Shown one piece after another: positions 36,675 to 46,674 of a DNA stretch of 64,000 nucleotides. The position numbers and the translations under genes were made by a program. The DNA is taken from positions 24,501,001-24,565,000 of the forward strand of contig CM053806.1 in NCBI GenBank assembly GCA_028671895.1. The letters are read 5' to 3'. The notes below the pieces were generated by a model. It worked only from the letters and a program-made list of their open reading frames with translations. It was not told the DNA's origin and made no database searches. Positions within the stretch are counted from its first letter, which is position 1. Each line of letters starts with the position of its first letter. This stretch comes from Oenanthe sinensis. Taxonomy: Eukaryota > Streptophyta > Magnoliopsida > Apiales > Apiaceae.

Positions 36675-37952
36675 TGAAAGGCATAGGTGTACTAACTTGT
36701 AACACTTAATTATTATGTAACTCAACTAAGTAAAAGATAAAACAACAGCAAAACAAGAGAAACGGAAGAAGCACATGGAATCAATCAACTGAAGAAATGG
36801 TAATGATACTTGGTAACTACAAGTAACTAATTTGGTTAATCAAGGATGCATAAGTGAGAAGAAGTTCAATCTCAGTATTGCTCATGCCCTAACTTATCTA
36901 ATGGAGAATCAAATTAATGTCAAAGAAGTATCAAGAAGACCAAAGTGATTTCATGTACTGTATATCAACATCTGGATAATGTAAAGGTTAATCAACAAAT
37001 GAGAACTGACATTCAGAAGCAAGAACCCCTACAAGACTAGTCACTTATGAACCAGACCATTGCATCAAGTGTCAGGACATTGGAGGTAAGTTCATGTCAG
37101 TAATAGAAGATCTCATTTGAATTGAGTGAGGAAAAGAAATTGAAGAAGCTAGGGAAACTTGCTCATATAGGTTAATCCTCAATTAGTCACTAAAGAAGGT
37201 CAACATTGGATGTGTGCATATTTGCTAAGGCAAATGTCGATCCACAGCAGATCGAGATGCGGATCGAGATTTGCAAGTGAAGTAAAACACTGCAAAGGCA
37301 AATCTCGATCCAGGCGATAGATCGAGATCGAGATTCTCCCAGATCGAGATCGAGTTCTTCATATATCGAGATCGAGATTCTCCCAGATCGAGATCGAGTT
37401 CTTCATATATCGAGATCGAGATTCTCCCAGATCGAGATCGAGATTTTCACAGATCGAGATCGAGATGGGTCCAGGCGAAGATCGAGATGCGGGTAGAAAT
37501 GTAACATTTAATGTTCAAGGGACAAGTGGCTTATTGTGAACGGTTGATCCAGAGTTGTTGGGAAAGTACTTTTTGTTGTCAAAGTCCTGATTGGGCCACG
37601 TACACAAAAAGGACAAGATCAAGACTACATGACATTATAAAAGCAGCACTTTGTTTTTATTTTAGTAGTAACTTGTATCTCTGTATTTTCAACGATAATT
37701 TTATAAGAGAGAGCATTTACTGTAAAACAAAAAAAGTGAGAGAGAGGATCAGTTGAATCTAGCTTTAATTGCTGTATTCATTGTTCAACTGATCATGATA
37801 CTTTTATGAATGTTGTAGCAAATCCATCAATGAATATAATGATATATTCTTGAAATTCTGTGTCATCATTTATTACCTGCATATTGTTTATTCTCTCTTT
37901 ATTTTTTAAACAGTTGTATTCACCCCCCCTCTACAACACTTTGGACCTAACA
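36675..37952 (+). repeat. 5' LTR of element B
   Basis: Begins TGAAAGGCATAGGTG and ends TTTGGACCTAACA. It contains an array of ATCGAGATCGAG-type words (37236-37490). An 81-codon open frame inside (37511-37756) has no protein-like features and is copied in the 3' LTR. Confidence 0.95.
37236..37490. repeat. GATCGAGAT array in 5' LTR of element B
   Basis: About fifteen GATCGA/ATCGAGAT hexamer-based words, including three near-identical blocks of AGATCGAGATCGAG(T/A)T separated by TTCTTCATAT or TCTCCC. The motif also fills the pol-aORF spacer of the same element (44675-44968). Confidence 0.92.
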
Positions 37953-37954
37953 AT

Positions 37955-37966
37955 TGGTATCAGAGC
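37955..37966 (+). other. primer binding site (tRNA-iMet) of element B
   Basis: TGGTATCAGAGC two bases after the LTR. Confidence 0.93.
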
Positions 37967-38449
37967 TCCTGTTAAACACATCTAACAGAGATCCTATTGT
38001 GTTGTTTGAGTTGGTTCTTGAAAATCCCAGATCTATTTTTTTCTTGAAGTTTGAGCCGAAAGTTTTTATTTGTTTCTTCTTGAAAAAGTCGTAGATCTAA
38101 AAAGTTCTGAGTCATGGTGTAAGGAATATTTGTACAAAATTCCAAAATACTGTACTTTAGAGCTTTGTGGATTTTTCTGTGGTCAAAACTGGAATCAACT
38201 GATTGACTAAACAAAAAGGACAATTTCGAACTTCTGTCAACTAGAAAGTGGACACCTTTTTGTTTGAACTTGAAAAATTGTGGACCCTGCTATTGTTCCT
38301 GTGATTAAAACTAACTCGCTTGAATCTTAAGTGCCAAATCCGTTGGATATTGAGTGTTGGATATTTAAAGTGAGATAATTAATTTTTCAAGTAAATACAA
38401 TTTATTGTAATTTGAAAAGTGTATTATCTTAATTTTAAATTTTATTAAA
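37967..38449. other. 5' untranslated leader of element B
   Basis: About 480 bp between the primer site and the gag ATG. No ORF of its own; packaging and dimerisation signals would be expected here, but none can be named. Confidence 0.6.
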
Positions 38450-40999
38450 ATGGCCGCCGCACACAGATTTAAGATACCTCCGTTTGATGCACAACATTAT
38501 GACGAATGGACCGGAAGGATGAGAGCTTACCTTGAATCAATAAACAAGGTATACTTGAGAATATTGGAAAACGGTCCATACATACCCATGAGAATTGAGC
38601 CAGAGCGAATGGAAGGAGGGATACTAATACCATCCCGGTCTGTTCCTAAAGAGGAAATGGAGTTTTCAGACGCAGATAAAGAATTGGTTGGTATGGATGC
38701 ATCGTTACGCAACGTCATAATTGAATCCCTAAACTCAGAGTACTATGTTCAAATAAAGGGATTAAAAACAGCTAAAGCCATGTGGGATAAACTGGCTGTG
38801 GTGATGGAGGGGACCGAGGAAGTTAGAGATAATCACAAACGCATTCTGATATCTGAATATGAATCGTTCAGATGTGAACGAGGAGAAAGCGTAGCGGATG
38901 TTTACAAACGTTACAGTAAATTGCTTATCGAGCTGAGTATAAGAGATAAAGTCTATCCACTAGCAGATTCAAATATCAAGTTTCTCTTGAATTTGCCTAA
39001 ACATCTGGAACACAGGATCACTGCCATTCGAGAGTCAAGAGATTTGAAAAATACTTCTCTCGAAAAGCTGTATGGTGTTTTGAAGACCTACGAGCTGGAG
39101 CAGGAACAAAATGACAGAAGAAGATCCTACAATAGTGGAGAAAACAAAGCGGTAAGTGAGTCTGGACTTGTAGCTGAAGAGTCTGCTGTAAAGGCACTTG
39201 CAGCTGTCTCATTGAAAACTGCTAATCCTGAAAGGGTGGTATTAGACATTGAAGATCCATCCGAAGAAAGTGAGGATGAATACTATACCCTTGAAGAGCT
39301 GGACAAATTAGAAGACAAGTCATATGCTTGTATTGCTCGAGAATTTGCTCATATCAGCTTCAGGAAGCAAAGAAGTGGTAAAGGACGATTTGGTAGTTCT
39401 TTCAGCCGAAGAGGCAGCAGTAGCGGCAGAGGCAGTAGTGTAAGTGGTCGGGGAAGTTACAGTGGCCGAGGTAGCACATCCGGTAGTGGCTACAGACCTA
39501 ACCTGGTAGACAAGAACAAGTTCAGATGCTACAACTGCAATGAGTTGGGGCACTTCGCAACAGAGTGCAAGAAGCCCAAGTACGTTCATCCCAAGGAATC
39601 CTATGCTGATCTGAAAAAGAAATATGATGCCTTGGTTAGCAAGCAACAGAAGGGAAGCCGGGCGTATGTTGTGACTGAAGGGAAGGGTTGGGACGAGTCT
39701 GATGAAGATGAAGATCAGGAGCTATGCAACTTCGCTTTAATGGCAAAATCTTCAGAACAATCAGAGGTACCAATTCTAACCGTAAATGAAATGTCTATTC
39801 CTGAGTACCAAAATGAATTAGCTGCCATGACTAAAGATATGTACAATCTCCAACTAAATCTAATTGCTGTTAATGAGGAAAATGCTAAACTCTCCCTTAA
39901 GAATAGACTTCTCGAGGCCAGGGTAGAGGAATTAGAATCAGGAGAAAGTAAAGAAAGGCAGTTAATGAATCAGGTAGACGTTTTAGAACACAAGCTTAAG
40001 ATTAGGGAAGACCTTAACGAAGAACTTAAAAATGAATTAGCTGAGCTTAAAATAACATGTCAATCTTTTGAAGAAGCCGCTAATAAAGTTTTCGTAGAAA
40101 GGGACATGTACATGAAACTGGCAGGCAAGAGTAAAAATGAAAAAGTAAACATAGGACTTGACTACACACAGAAAAAGAAAAATAGGGTTGCTGAGTTGTT
40201 AGAGCCAGTGTTAGTCAAAGAAAATGTGCCTGAGGTTTTAATGGATGTTAGAAAACCTATCTTTAAGCATTTTGAGCCTAGGACCATAGATCCTGTTGCT
40301 ACTAAAATTGAACATGAGATTAAAATTGAAAGAGATTCAGAAGAAAAAGTGGTAGAACCTACAACTTCTAAGAGAGCTAGTAAGATTGCTTATGCTAAGA
40401 GAGGTGTAGGAACCAAGGAGGCTAAGACGGTGTCATATAAACAATGGGTAGCAGGGTCAGACCAAATGAAAGCACCTGTAAAGGCAGTTAAAACTGAACC
40501 TGCATCTGTATCTACATCTACACGAGCTAGAAAGGCATGCTATATCTGTAATCAAACTGATCATTTGTCTTACTATTGCCCGTTCTATGTAGAGGAAGAA
40601 AAATCTGTTGGTTGTAATACCATGCTTGCAACTACTGCTTTGCCTAACATGCATGCAAATCATGCCAAATGCAATAATCCAAATTGCATGCCATGTGCTG
40701 TAAACATCATGCATGCTTATTTTAATTTAATGAATACTGCTAGCGCATCTGTTGAACATACAACTAGTAGTAGTAAGAAAAAGCATGCGGGGTCAAAGGC
40801 TAAGACTTCAAGTCCTCCTAAAGTTAGGAGTGACCAGTCTGCTCCCAAACCTGACAAATCAGTCAAGGTTGACAAGGGAAAAGACAAAGTCAAGATGGAT
40901 GCCCCTGATGGCAACAAGGCAAAGCCTTCTGTATCTGAAAAGAAAAAGGAAATTATTGATGCCGGGCCCAAACATCATTGGGTTCCGAAGAACACCTAA
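38450..40999 (+). CDS. Gag of element B
   Basis: 849-aa intact structural protein. Residues 1-230 form the copia gag/capsid domain (AMWDKLAVVMEGTEE, LKTYELEQEQ). A Ser/Gly/Arg-rich stretch precedes the zinc knuckle CYNCNELGHFATEC (~360-373). A predicted coiled coil follows (~450-560, ENAKLSLKNRLLEARVEEL), then a second CCHC box CYICNQTDHLSYYC (~696-709). The C-terminus is Lys/Pro-rich and ends HHWVPKNT before TAA at 40997-40999. This long gag with coiled coil and second finger is typical of Sireviruses. The start is the first ATG after the leader. Confidence 0.92.
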   Translation: MAAAHRFKIPPFDAQHYDEWTGRMRAYLESINKVYLRILENGPYIPMRIEPERMEGGILIPSRSVPKEEMEFSDADKELVGMDASLRNVIIESLNSEYYVQIKGLKTAKAMWDKLAVVMEGTEEVRDNHKRILISEYESFRCERGESVADVYKRYSKLLIELSIRDKVYPLADSNIKFLLNLPKHLEHRITAIRESRDLKNTSLEKLYGVLKTYELEQEQNDRRRSYNSGENKAVSESGLVAEESAVKALAAVSLKTANPERVVLDIEDPSEESEDEYYTLEELDKLEDKSYACIAREFAHISFRKQRSGKGRFGSSFSRRGSSSGRGSSVSGRGSYSGRGSTSGSGYRPNLVDKNKFRCYNCNELGHFATECKKPKYVHPKESYADLKKKYDALVSKQQKGSRAYVVTEGKGWDESDEDEDQELCNFALMAKSSEQSEVPILTVNEMSIPEYQNELAAMTKDMYNLQLNLIAVNEENAKLSLKNRLLEARVEELESGESKERQLMNQVDVLEHKLKIREDLNEELKNELAELKITCQSFEEAANKVFVERDMYMKLAGKSKNEKVNIGLDYTQKKKNRVAELLEPVLVKENVPEVLMDVRKPIFKHFEPRTIDPVATKIEHEIKIERDSEEKVVEPTTSKRASKIAYAKRGVGTKEAKTVSYKQWVAGSDQMKAPVKAVKTEPASVSTSTRARKACYICNQTDHLSYYCPFYVEEEKSVGCNTMLATTALPNMHANHAKCNNPNCMPCAVNIMHAYFNLMNTASASVEHTTSSSKKKHAGSKAKTSSPPKVRSDQSAPKPDKSVKVDKGKDKVKMDAPDGNKAKPSVSEKKKEIIDAGPKHHWVPKNT

Positions 41000-41703
41000 C
41001 CTTTCTGGATTTGCAGGGCAGTGAACAGGAAAAGAGTAAAGTCATATGGGTGCTAGACAGTGGAGCATCGAGGCATATGACCGGCAATAAGTCCCTGCTA
41101 ACAGATTTGGTGTTGAGAGCCGGCTCCGTGGTTACCTTTGGAGATAACAGCAAAGGTTACACTCGGGGATATGGCAAGATTGTTTGTGGAAATGTTATCA
41201 TTGAGGACGTATCTTTTGTGGAAGGATTGCGACATAATCTTCTCAGCGTTAGTCAGTTCACCGACAGGGGTTTTGACGTCAACTTTGGGAAGCATGATTG
41301 TTCGATTCGAAGCAAAAAGGATGGAAGCCTTGCTCTCAAAGGAGTAAGGAAGTCAAATTTGTTCATAGCTGACATGAATTCTGCTGATCAGTCTGAAGTC
41401 ACGTGTTTCTACAGCAAGGCTTCTACTGATGAAAGTTGGCTATGGCATAAAAGATTATCTCACCTGAACTTTAAAGCAATGAATAATCTCGTAAGGAGAG
41501 AATTGGTGAGAGGGCTGCCGCAGATGGAGTTCACCCCAGATGGACTCTGCGAAGCATGTGAGATGGGAAAATCAAAAAGAGCCTCGCATAAGGATAAACA
41601 AGTGAATAGCATTACCGAGCCCTTACAACTCCTTCACATGGATTTGTTTGGACCCGTTAATGTTATGTCAATGTCAAGGAAAAGATATGCGTGTCGTCGA
41701 TGA
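40978..41703 (+). CDS. protease and N-terminal integrase of element B pol
   Basis: Opens in the -1 frame relative to gag; the ATG at 40978 overlaps the gag end, but the true entry may be the CAG|GGC at 41014-41019. Protease shows VIWVLDSGASRHMTGN (DSG catalytic triad) and FVEGLRHNLLSVSQF. Integrase zinc finger follows: WHKRLSHLNF...LCEAC. The frame ends at a TGA (41701-41703) inside the integrase core just after SMSRKRYA, where the conserved VDDFSKYTWV continues in another frame. Confidence 0.85.
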   Translation: MGSEEHLTFLDLQGSEQEKSKVIWVLDSGASRHMTGNKSLLTDLVLRAGSVVTFGDNSKGYTRGYGKIVCGNVIIEDVSFVEGLRHNLLSVSQFTDRGFDVNFGKHDCSIRSKKDGSLALKGVRKSNLFIADMNSADQSEVTCFYSKASTDESWLWHKRLSHLNFKAMNNLVRRELVRGLPQMEFTPDGLCEACEMGKSKRASHKDKQVNSITEPLQLLHMDLFGPVNVMSMSRKRYACRR

Positions 41704-44317
41704 CTTTTCCAAATACACATGGGTGAAGTTTGTGACATCGAAAGAGGAAGTGCCACATGAGATCATTAGACATGTACTGGAAATTGAAAATGTAGCAAGT
41801 CTGACTGTGAAGACTATCCGATCCGACAATGGGACAGAATTCAAGAACTCAGTGTTAATGGATTTCTGCATATCTAAAGGGATCAGACGACAGTATTCAG
41901 CACCGAGAACACCGCAGCAGAATGGGGTGGTAGAAAGGAAGAACAGGACACTGGTTGAAGCAGCTAGGACAATGCTGTATGAGTCAAAACTTCCTTTATA
42001 TTTTTGGGCTGAAGCAGTTAGCACGGCTTGTTATACACAGAACAGAACCCTGATTATAAAGGACCATAATGAGACGCCGTATTACATGATGAATAAACAA
42101 AAACCATCTATCAAGTACTTTCACGTATTTGGTGCCAAATGCTTTGTGTTAAGAGACAATGCACAACTTGGAAAGTTTGATGCCAAAGCAGATGAAGGGG
42201 TTTTCATTGGATATTCTCTTGAAGTAGTAGCAGCGTACAGGGTGTTTGTGCTTAATGATCGCAAGGTGGTTGAAAGCCTTAATGTCACATTCGACGACTC
42301 AAAGCTCCCTTCTATACAAAAAGAAGATAGTGAGCCCACTTCCCTAAGATTTGAAAATATGGATATTGATGAAGTGGATACAGTTCCTGAGTCTGTAGTG
42401 CAGGGTAGTGATCCAACGATAAATAATGAAATTAATCAAGAGTCTAGTGTTTCGCAAATTCAAAACACTAGGGCTGAGGGATCACCTTCCGTCAGACCTG
42501 GTACTAACTCAGGGGGAGTCAGTGTGCACTCAGGGGGAGCAGCTCACACAGGGGGAGCTAGTACTAGCTCAAGAGAAGCTAGTGAAAGTGCTTCTAGACT
42601 AAGTCACCTTCACTTACAAGATCAAGCTGAATCATCAAGAACATTTGCTAGGGATCGCACTTGGAACAAGGACCATCCGTTCGAGCTAATTATTGGTGAT
42701 CCAGAAGCCGGAGTGACTACTAGAGGAAAAGCTAGAGCTGAAATTGCCACTGAGAATGAATGTCTATACTCAGTGTTCCTTTCCCAGATGGAACCTAAAG
42801 TGGTGGAAGAAGCTCTAGATGACGCTGATTGGGTGATTGCTATGCAAGAGGAACTCAATCAGTTTGAAAGGCAGAAGGTGTGGAAGCTGGTACCCAGACC
42901 AAAGAATAGATCTGTTGTTGGGACAAAATGGGTATTCAGAAACAAGCTGGATGAAGACGGACTTGTAACACGAAATAAAGCTCGCCTGGTTGCTAAGGGT
43001 TATACTCAAAGAGAAGGAATTGATTATGATGAAACCTATGCACCAGTAGCAAGGCTAGAGGCAGTGAGGATTTTCTTGGCATTCGCAGCACATCATGGTT
43101 TTAAGGTCTATCAAATGGATGTCAAGAGTGCATTCTTAAACGGTGAACTGGATGAAGAGGTGTATGTCGAGCAACCTCCCGGGTTTATCGATATCAAATA
43201 TTGTGATTATGTTTATCGACTCTTCAACTCAGTATATGGCCTTAAGCAGTCTCCGCGGAAGTGGTATGAAACTCTGTCAGACTTCTTACTAGAAAGTGGT
43301 TTTACAAGAGGAGTAATCGACAAGACGCTTTTCTACAAGAAATGCAAAGATGATCTAATAATGGTGCAAGTATATGTGGATGACATTATCTTTGGGTCTG
43401 CAAATGAGAAGCTGTGTGCTAAATTCGCAAAGTTAATGCAATCAAGGTATGAAATGAGCATGATGGGAGAGCTGACGTTCTTTCTAGGCATTCAAGTTAG
43501 TCAGAAGAAGGACGGGATATTTATCTGCCAGACCAAGTACATTCATGATCTATTGAAGAAGTATGGTCTCCAAGATGTATCACAAGCTAAGACTCCTATG
43601 GCAACAGCCACGAAACTTGACGAGGACAAATCGGGTAAACCTGTAGACATCTCAAGCTATCGAGGTATGATCGGCTCACTTTTGTATTTAACTGCTAGCA
43701 GACCTGATATTATGTTCTCTACATGCTTATGTGCAAGGTTCCAAGCGGATCCTAGAGAGTCACATCTCATAGCCGTAAATCGTATTTTTAGGTATCTCAA
43801 GGGAACATCAAATCTCGGGATTTGGTACCCAAGAGATACAGGGTTTAATCTTGTTGGCTATTCGGATTCAGATTACGCAGGTTGTAGAATAGATAGGAAG
43901 AGCACTTCAGGAAGCTGTCAGTTCCTTGGAAGAAGGTTGGTGTCTTGGCAAAGCAAGAAACAACACACAGTATCTACCTCGACAGCTGAAGCAGAATATA
44001 TTGCTGCTGGAAGCTGTGTGGCCCAGATACTGTGGATGAAGAACCAACCCAAGGACTACGGTGTGGAAGTATCTAAGATTCCTATCATGTGTGACAACAC
44101 AAGTGCTATTGCAATGACCAACAACCCTGTGGATCACTCCAGGACCAAGCACATTGACATCAGGTATCACTTTATTAGAGAGCATGTAGAAAATGGAACT
44201 GTAGAATTGCATTTTGTGTCTACTGAACGTCAAATAGCAGATATATTCACTAAACCTCTAGACGAATCAACATTTTCTAGATTGGTTGGTGAATTAGGGA
44301 TGCTTAACACCAGTTAG
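41648..44317 (+). CDS. integrase core, RT and RNase H of element B pol
   Basis: An 889-codon frame whose homologous part begins near 41695 (VVDDFSKYTWVKFV). Integrase DDE residues lie in TIRSDNGTEFKN and QQNGVVERKNRTLVEA. A low-complexity linker (~residues 250-330) has three G-runs. RT has KARLVAKGYTQREGIDYDE, QMDVKSAFLNGEL and VQVYVDDIIFGSA. RNase H has YSDSDYAGCRIDRKSTSG, TAEAEYIAAGSC, CDNTSAI and IADIFTKPLDE, ending LGMLNTS with TAG. The shift at about 41690 separates it from the protease frame, so this copy cannot make a contiguous pol, although it looks otherwise intact. Confidence 0.9.
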   Translation: MDPLMLCQCQGKDMRVVDDFSKYTWVKFVTSKEEVPHEIIRHVLEIENVASLTVKTIRSDNGTEFKNSVLMDFCISKGIRRQYSAPRTPQQNGVVERKNRTLVEAARTMLYESKLPLYFWAEAVSTACYTQNRTLIIKDHNETPYYMMNKQKPSIKYFHVFGAKCFVLRDNAQLGKFDAKADEGVFIGYSLEVVAAYRVFVLNDRKVVESLNVTFDDSKLPSIQKEDSEPTSLRFENMDIDEVDTVPESVVQGSDPTINNEINQESSVSQIQNTRAEGSPSVRPGTNSGGVSVHSGGAAHTGGASTSSREASESASRLSHLHLQDQAESSRTFARDRTWNKDHPFELIIGDPEAGVTTRGKARAEIATENECLYSVFLSQMEPKVVEEALDDADWVIAMQEELNQFERQKVWKLVPRPKNRSVVGTKWVFRNKLDEDGLVTRNKARLVAKGYTQREGIDYDETYAPVARLEAVRIFLAFAAHHGFKVYQMDVKSAFLNGELDEEVYVEQPPGFIDIKYCDYVYRLFNSVYGLKQSPRKWYETLSDFLLESGFTRGVIDKTLFYKKCKDDLIMVQVYVDDIIFGSANEKLCAKFAKLMQSRYEMSMMGELTFFLGIQVSQKKDGIFICQTKYIHDLLKKYGLQDVSQAKTPMATATKLDEDKSGKPVDISSYRGMIGSLLYLTASRPDIMFSTCLCARFQADPRESHLIAVNRIFRYLKGTSNLGIWYPRDTGFNLVGYSDSDYAGCRIDRKSTSGSCQFLGRRLVSWQSKKQHTVSTSTAEAEYIAAGSCVAQILWMKNQPKDYGVEVSKIPIMCDNTSAIAMTNNPVDHSRTKHIDIRYHFIREHVENGTVELHFVSTERQIADIFTKPLDESTFSRLVGELGMLNTS
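42511..42557 (+). other. three PPT-like AGGGGGAG runs in the IN-RT linker of element B
   Basis: AGGGGGAG at 42511-42518, 42532-42539 and 42550-42557, matching the core of the true polypurine tract (50271-50279). They encode Ser-Gly-Gly repeats in a non-conserved linker. They could be additional (central) plus-strand priming sites. Confidence 0.5.
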
Positions 44318-45675
44318 TTTTGCTACCTATCTGTTAGAATTCAGTTTGTGTACATATTATTGTTGTTCATGAATATTCTTAATTAATAATGTGTCCTTAA
44401 CTTCATAAATGTATGTATTACATCTCATAAAGGGAAGTTAGAAAGTTTCAGGAAATTAATCTTGTGCTGATCTGTGTATCTAAATGATTAATGTCTAATG
44501 ATGTGATAGGATTTAATGCTATACTTCATTTTGTACTGCATGATTTATTTGCTAAATTCCCTGTCGTTTCAACATTGTAAGTTTCTTAAATGGTGTGAAA
44601 ATTTGTGGTGAAATCTTGTGAACTTTACATAAATGTTTAATTCACATAATTTCATTAAAATTTTCTAAGGCAAATCTCGATCTAGTTCTGGATCGAGATC
44701 GAGAACGACTTGTGAAAATTGGTTTAAACACTGTCAAGGTACATCTCGATCTATCCACATCGAGATCGACATCGAGATCGACATCGAGATGTAGATCGAG
44801 ATGCGGATCGAGATCGACATCAAGATCGACATCGAGATGTAGATCGAGATGCGGATCGAGATCGACATCAAGATCGACATCGAGATGTAGATCGAGATGC
44901 GGATCTAGATCGACATCGAGATCGACATCTAGATGAGGATCGAGATGCGGATCTCGAGATCGAGATGTGACTCGTCTTTTCAGTTGCTTCTTTTTAGGCT
45001 TGCAAGTATATATTTTAGCATTAAATAGGCTGTTCATTATTTACATTAACTTTCTTTCTCTCTTTCAAAAGCTTAAGCTCTTCATATACACACGTGTATA
45101 CATACATTACCAGAGTTCTTTTCCCTGCCATTACATCAAGTTTTCTTGTGATTTTCTTAAACAAAAATCACTAACTGTTACGTGAAAGCATTAATCACTA
45201 AAACGAAACTCTGCTAAAATTTTGTCCAAAACTGTTGAACTTCTTGTGTTGTTTTAACATCATTACTGTTCTTGCAATTAGTTCTTTAGTTTTCTTTTTC
45301 ATTCGAGTGAGTTTGTTTGTGTTTCGTGCTTTCTGATTCTTAAGTTCTTTTGTGTTCTTGAGCAAAATAGTTGTGAGTTCTACGGTTTAATCCTTAAAGT
45401 GCAACTTTACCGCCGTGTTTGTGGTTTTCTGGAAAAATAATTTATTTTGTAACGGCTGTTCACTTTAATTTTCGAAAACTCAACCGTCAATCATTAGTGG
45501 GAAGTTAAGTGGTCATTAGTGGGCAGTTAATTTGTTTTAATTTGTGTCACTTATTACGTGGGGTAATTAGTGGGGTTCGTGTACGTTTTATTTTGTTTAA
45601 ATTGAGAACTTGTTCTCTAAAAATTCCATTGCAAAACCATTTCAGAACATTTCTTTTCTCAAACACAAATTTAAA
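44318..45675. other. spacer between pol and extra ORF of element B
   Basis: About 1.36 kb, non-coding, with the private motif array at 44675-44968 and an AT-rich leader-like stretch after it (including GTGTATACATAC near 45093). Could hold an internal promoter or splice sites for the downstream ORF. Confidence 0.6.
44675..44968. repeat. 48-bp higher-order GATCGA/GACATC repeat
   Basis: Hexamer-based array organised in a 48-bp period: GCGGATCGAGATCGACAT, then CAAGATCGACATCGAGATG, then TAGATCGAGAT. Since the period is a multiple of three and lacks stops, both strands show spurious open frames (44642-45037 and 44712-44936). Confidence 0.92.
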
Positions 45676-46674
45676 ATGGCAAACCCAAATTTCACAATCC
45701 CCAAGACCAACTTTGTTAATCTCTCTGCTGATCGAGCAACTGGTAGATTTATTCACTATCAGTTCTGGATTGAATCCCTCAACAACACATCAATCATAAG
45801 TCATGCCTTAACCGCCTCTCCCATCCTGAATGTCGAAGCCCTTCAAGCTGCTTACTCAACATTAGAGATTCAGGGTGGTAAAGCAAATCCAACAGGCTTA
45901 TCCTTTACTATTGGTGGTGCCAAATATGAAGTCAGTCTGCAGAAGTTCAATGAGATTCTTGGGCTTCCTACAGAAGATTATGCTCCGGAACCCACTATGG
46001 AGGATATGTTGCAATTATTCACGGAGATAGGTTGTCGCCCTCCCACGGGTCCTATCAAGGTAACAAAGGTTAACACCGGTATGCTACCAGCTGAGTGGGA
46101 TTATGTAGTTCAGGCCATTCAGCGCTGCATGTTCCCAAAGGACAAAGACTACAGGCCAATGAACAACAGCTGCCGGGTAATACTATATGGAGTGGCAAAC
46201 AACAGGAGAGTGAATGTGGGCAAACATCTGTTGATTCAGTTGCTTGAGAGATGGGCATTGGAAAAGAATGCATCTAGGAATCCGGAAGATGGTCCAGTCA
46301 AATGCTGGATGCCAAGATTTCTTCAGATGGTTCTGGATGACGTCCTTTCAGAGGAACACAGACGAGTATTTCAAGGCTCTGAAAGGATGGCATGTTTTGA
46401 TATGACTCTAAAGAGTATCTCCACCATGGAAACCCAGCAAAAGTCAAGACTTTTTGAGTTGCGCCTGACTCCGTACTTCCAGGATCTGCAAGATGAGTAT
46501 GCTAGGAGGCATGCTTCTCAATTTACTGCAGTAGAAGCTGAGAGTAGCGGCAACGAAGCTGAAGGTGGAGATCCAGTGCATAGAAATTTGGAAGAAGTAG
46601 GTATAGATGTTGGCATGGCCGAGGAAAATGTTGCAGAAGCTGGAGCTGACAAGGATGACGATCTTCTTAGTTAG
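45676..46674 (+). CDS. additional ORF of element B, part 1 (aORF1)
   Basis: 332 residues from MANPNFTIPKTNF to a TAG at 46672-46674. The N-terminal ~250 residues form the domain shared with A and C: FWIESLNNTSIISHAL, ASPILNVEALQAAYST, GLSFTIGGAKYEVSLQKF, MLQLFTEIGC, then a conserved-looking VILYGVANNRRVNVGKHL. The C-terminus is acidic (EAESSGNEAEGGD). It is not gag, PR, IN, RT or RH. The position is that of Sirevirus envelope-like genes, but no signal peptide or transmembrane helix is apparent. Function unknown. The frame stays open beyond the TAG into aORF2. Confidence 0.8.
   Translation: MANPNFTIPKTNFVNLSADRATGRFIHYQFWIESLNNTSIISHALTASPILNVEALQAAYSTLEIQGGKANPTGLSFTIGGAKYEVSLQKFNEILGLPTEDYAPEPTMEDMLQLFTEIGCRPPTGPIKVTKVNTGMLPAEWDYVVQAIQRCMFPKDKDYRPMNNSCRVILYGVANNRRVNVGKHLLIQLLERWALEKNASRNPEDGPVKCWMPRFLQMVLDDVLSEEHRRVFQGSERMACFDMTLKSISTMETQQKSRLFELRLTPYFQDLQDEYARRHASQFTAVEAESSGNEAEGGDPVHRNLEEVGIDVGMAEENVAEAGADKDDDLLS

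Noticed and set aside
37511..37756. 81-codon ORF duplicated at 51117-51362
   Set aside because: Duplicated only because it lies in both LTRs of element B; no domain-like features.
37955..37966. Possible tRNA-Met gene fragments at the primer sites
   Set aside because: Only the 3' acceptor complement is present; these are primer binding sites (also at 11808 and 27088).
44642..45037. 131-codon minus-strand ORF rich in Arg-Ser and Asp-Leu repeats (and its plus-strand partner 44712-44936)
   Set aside because: Produced by a stop-free 48-bp hexamer-based array; both strands are open for the same reason.
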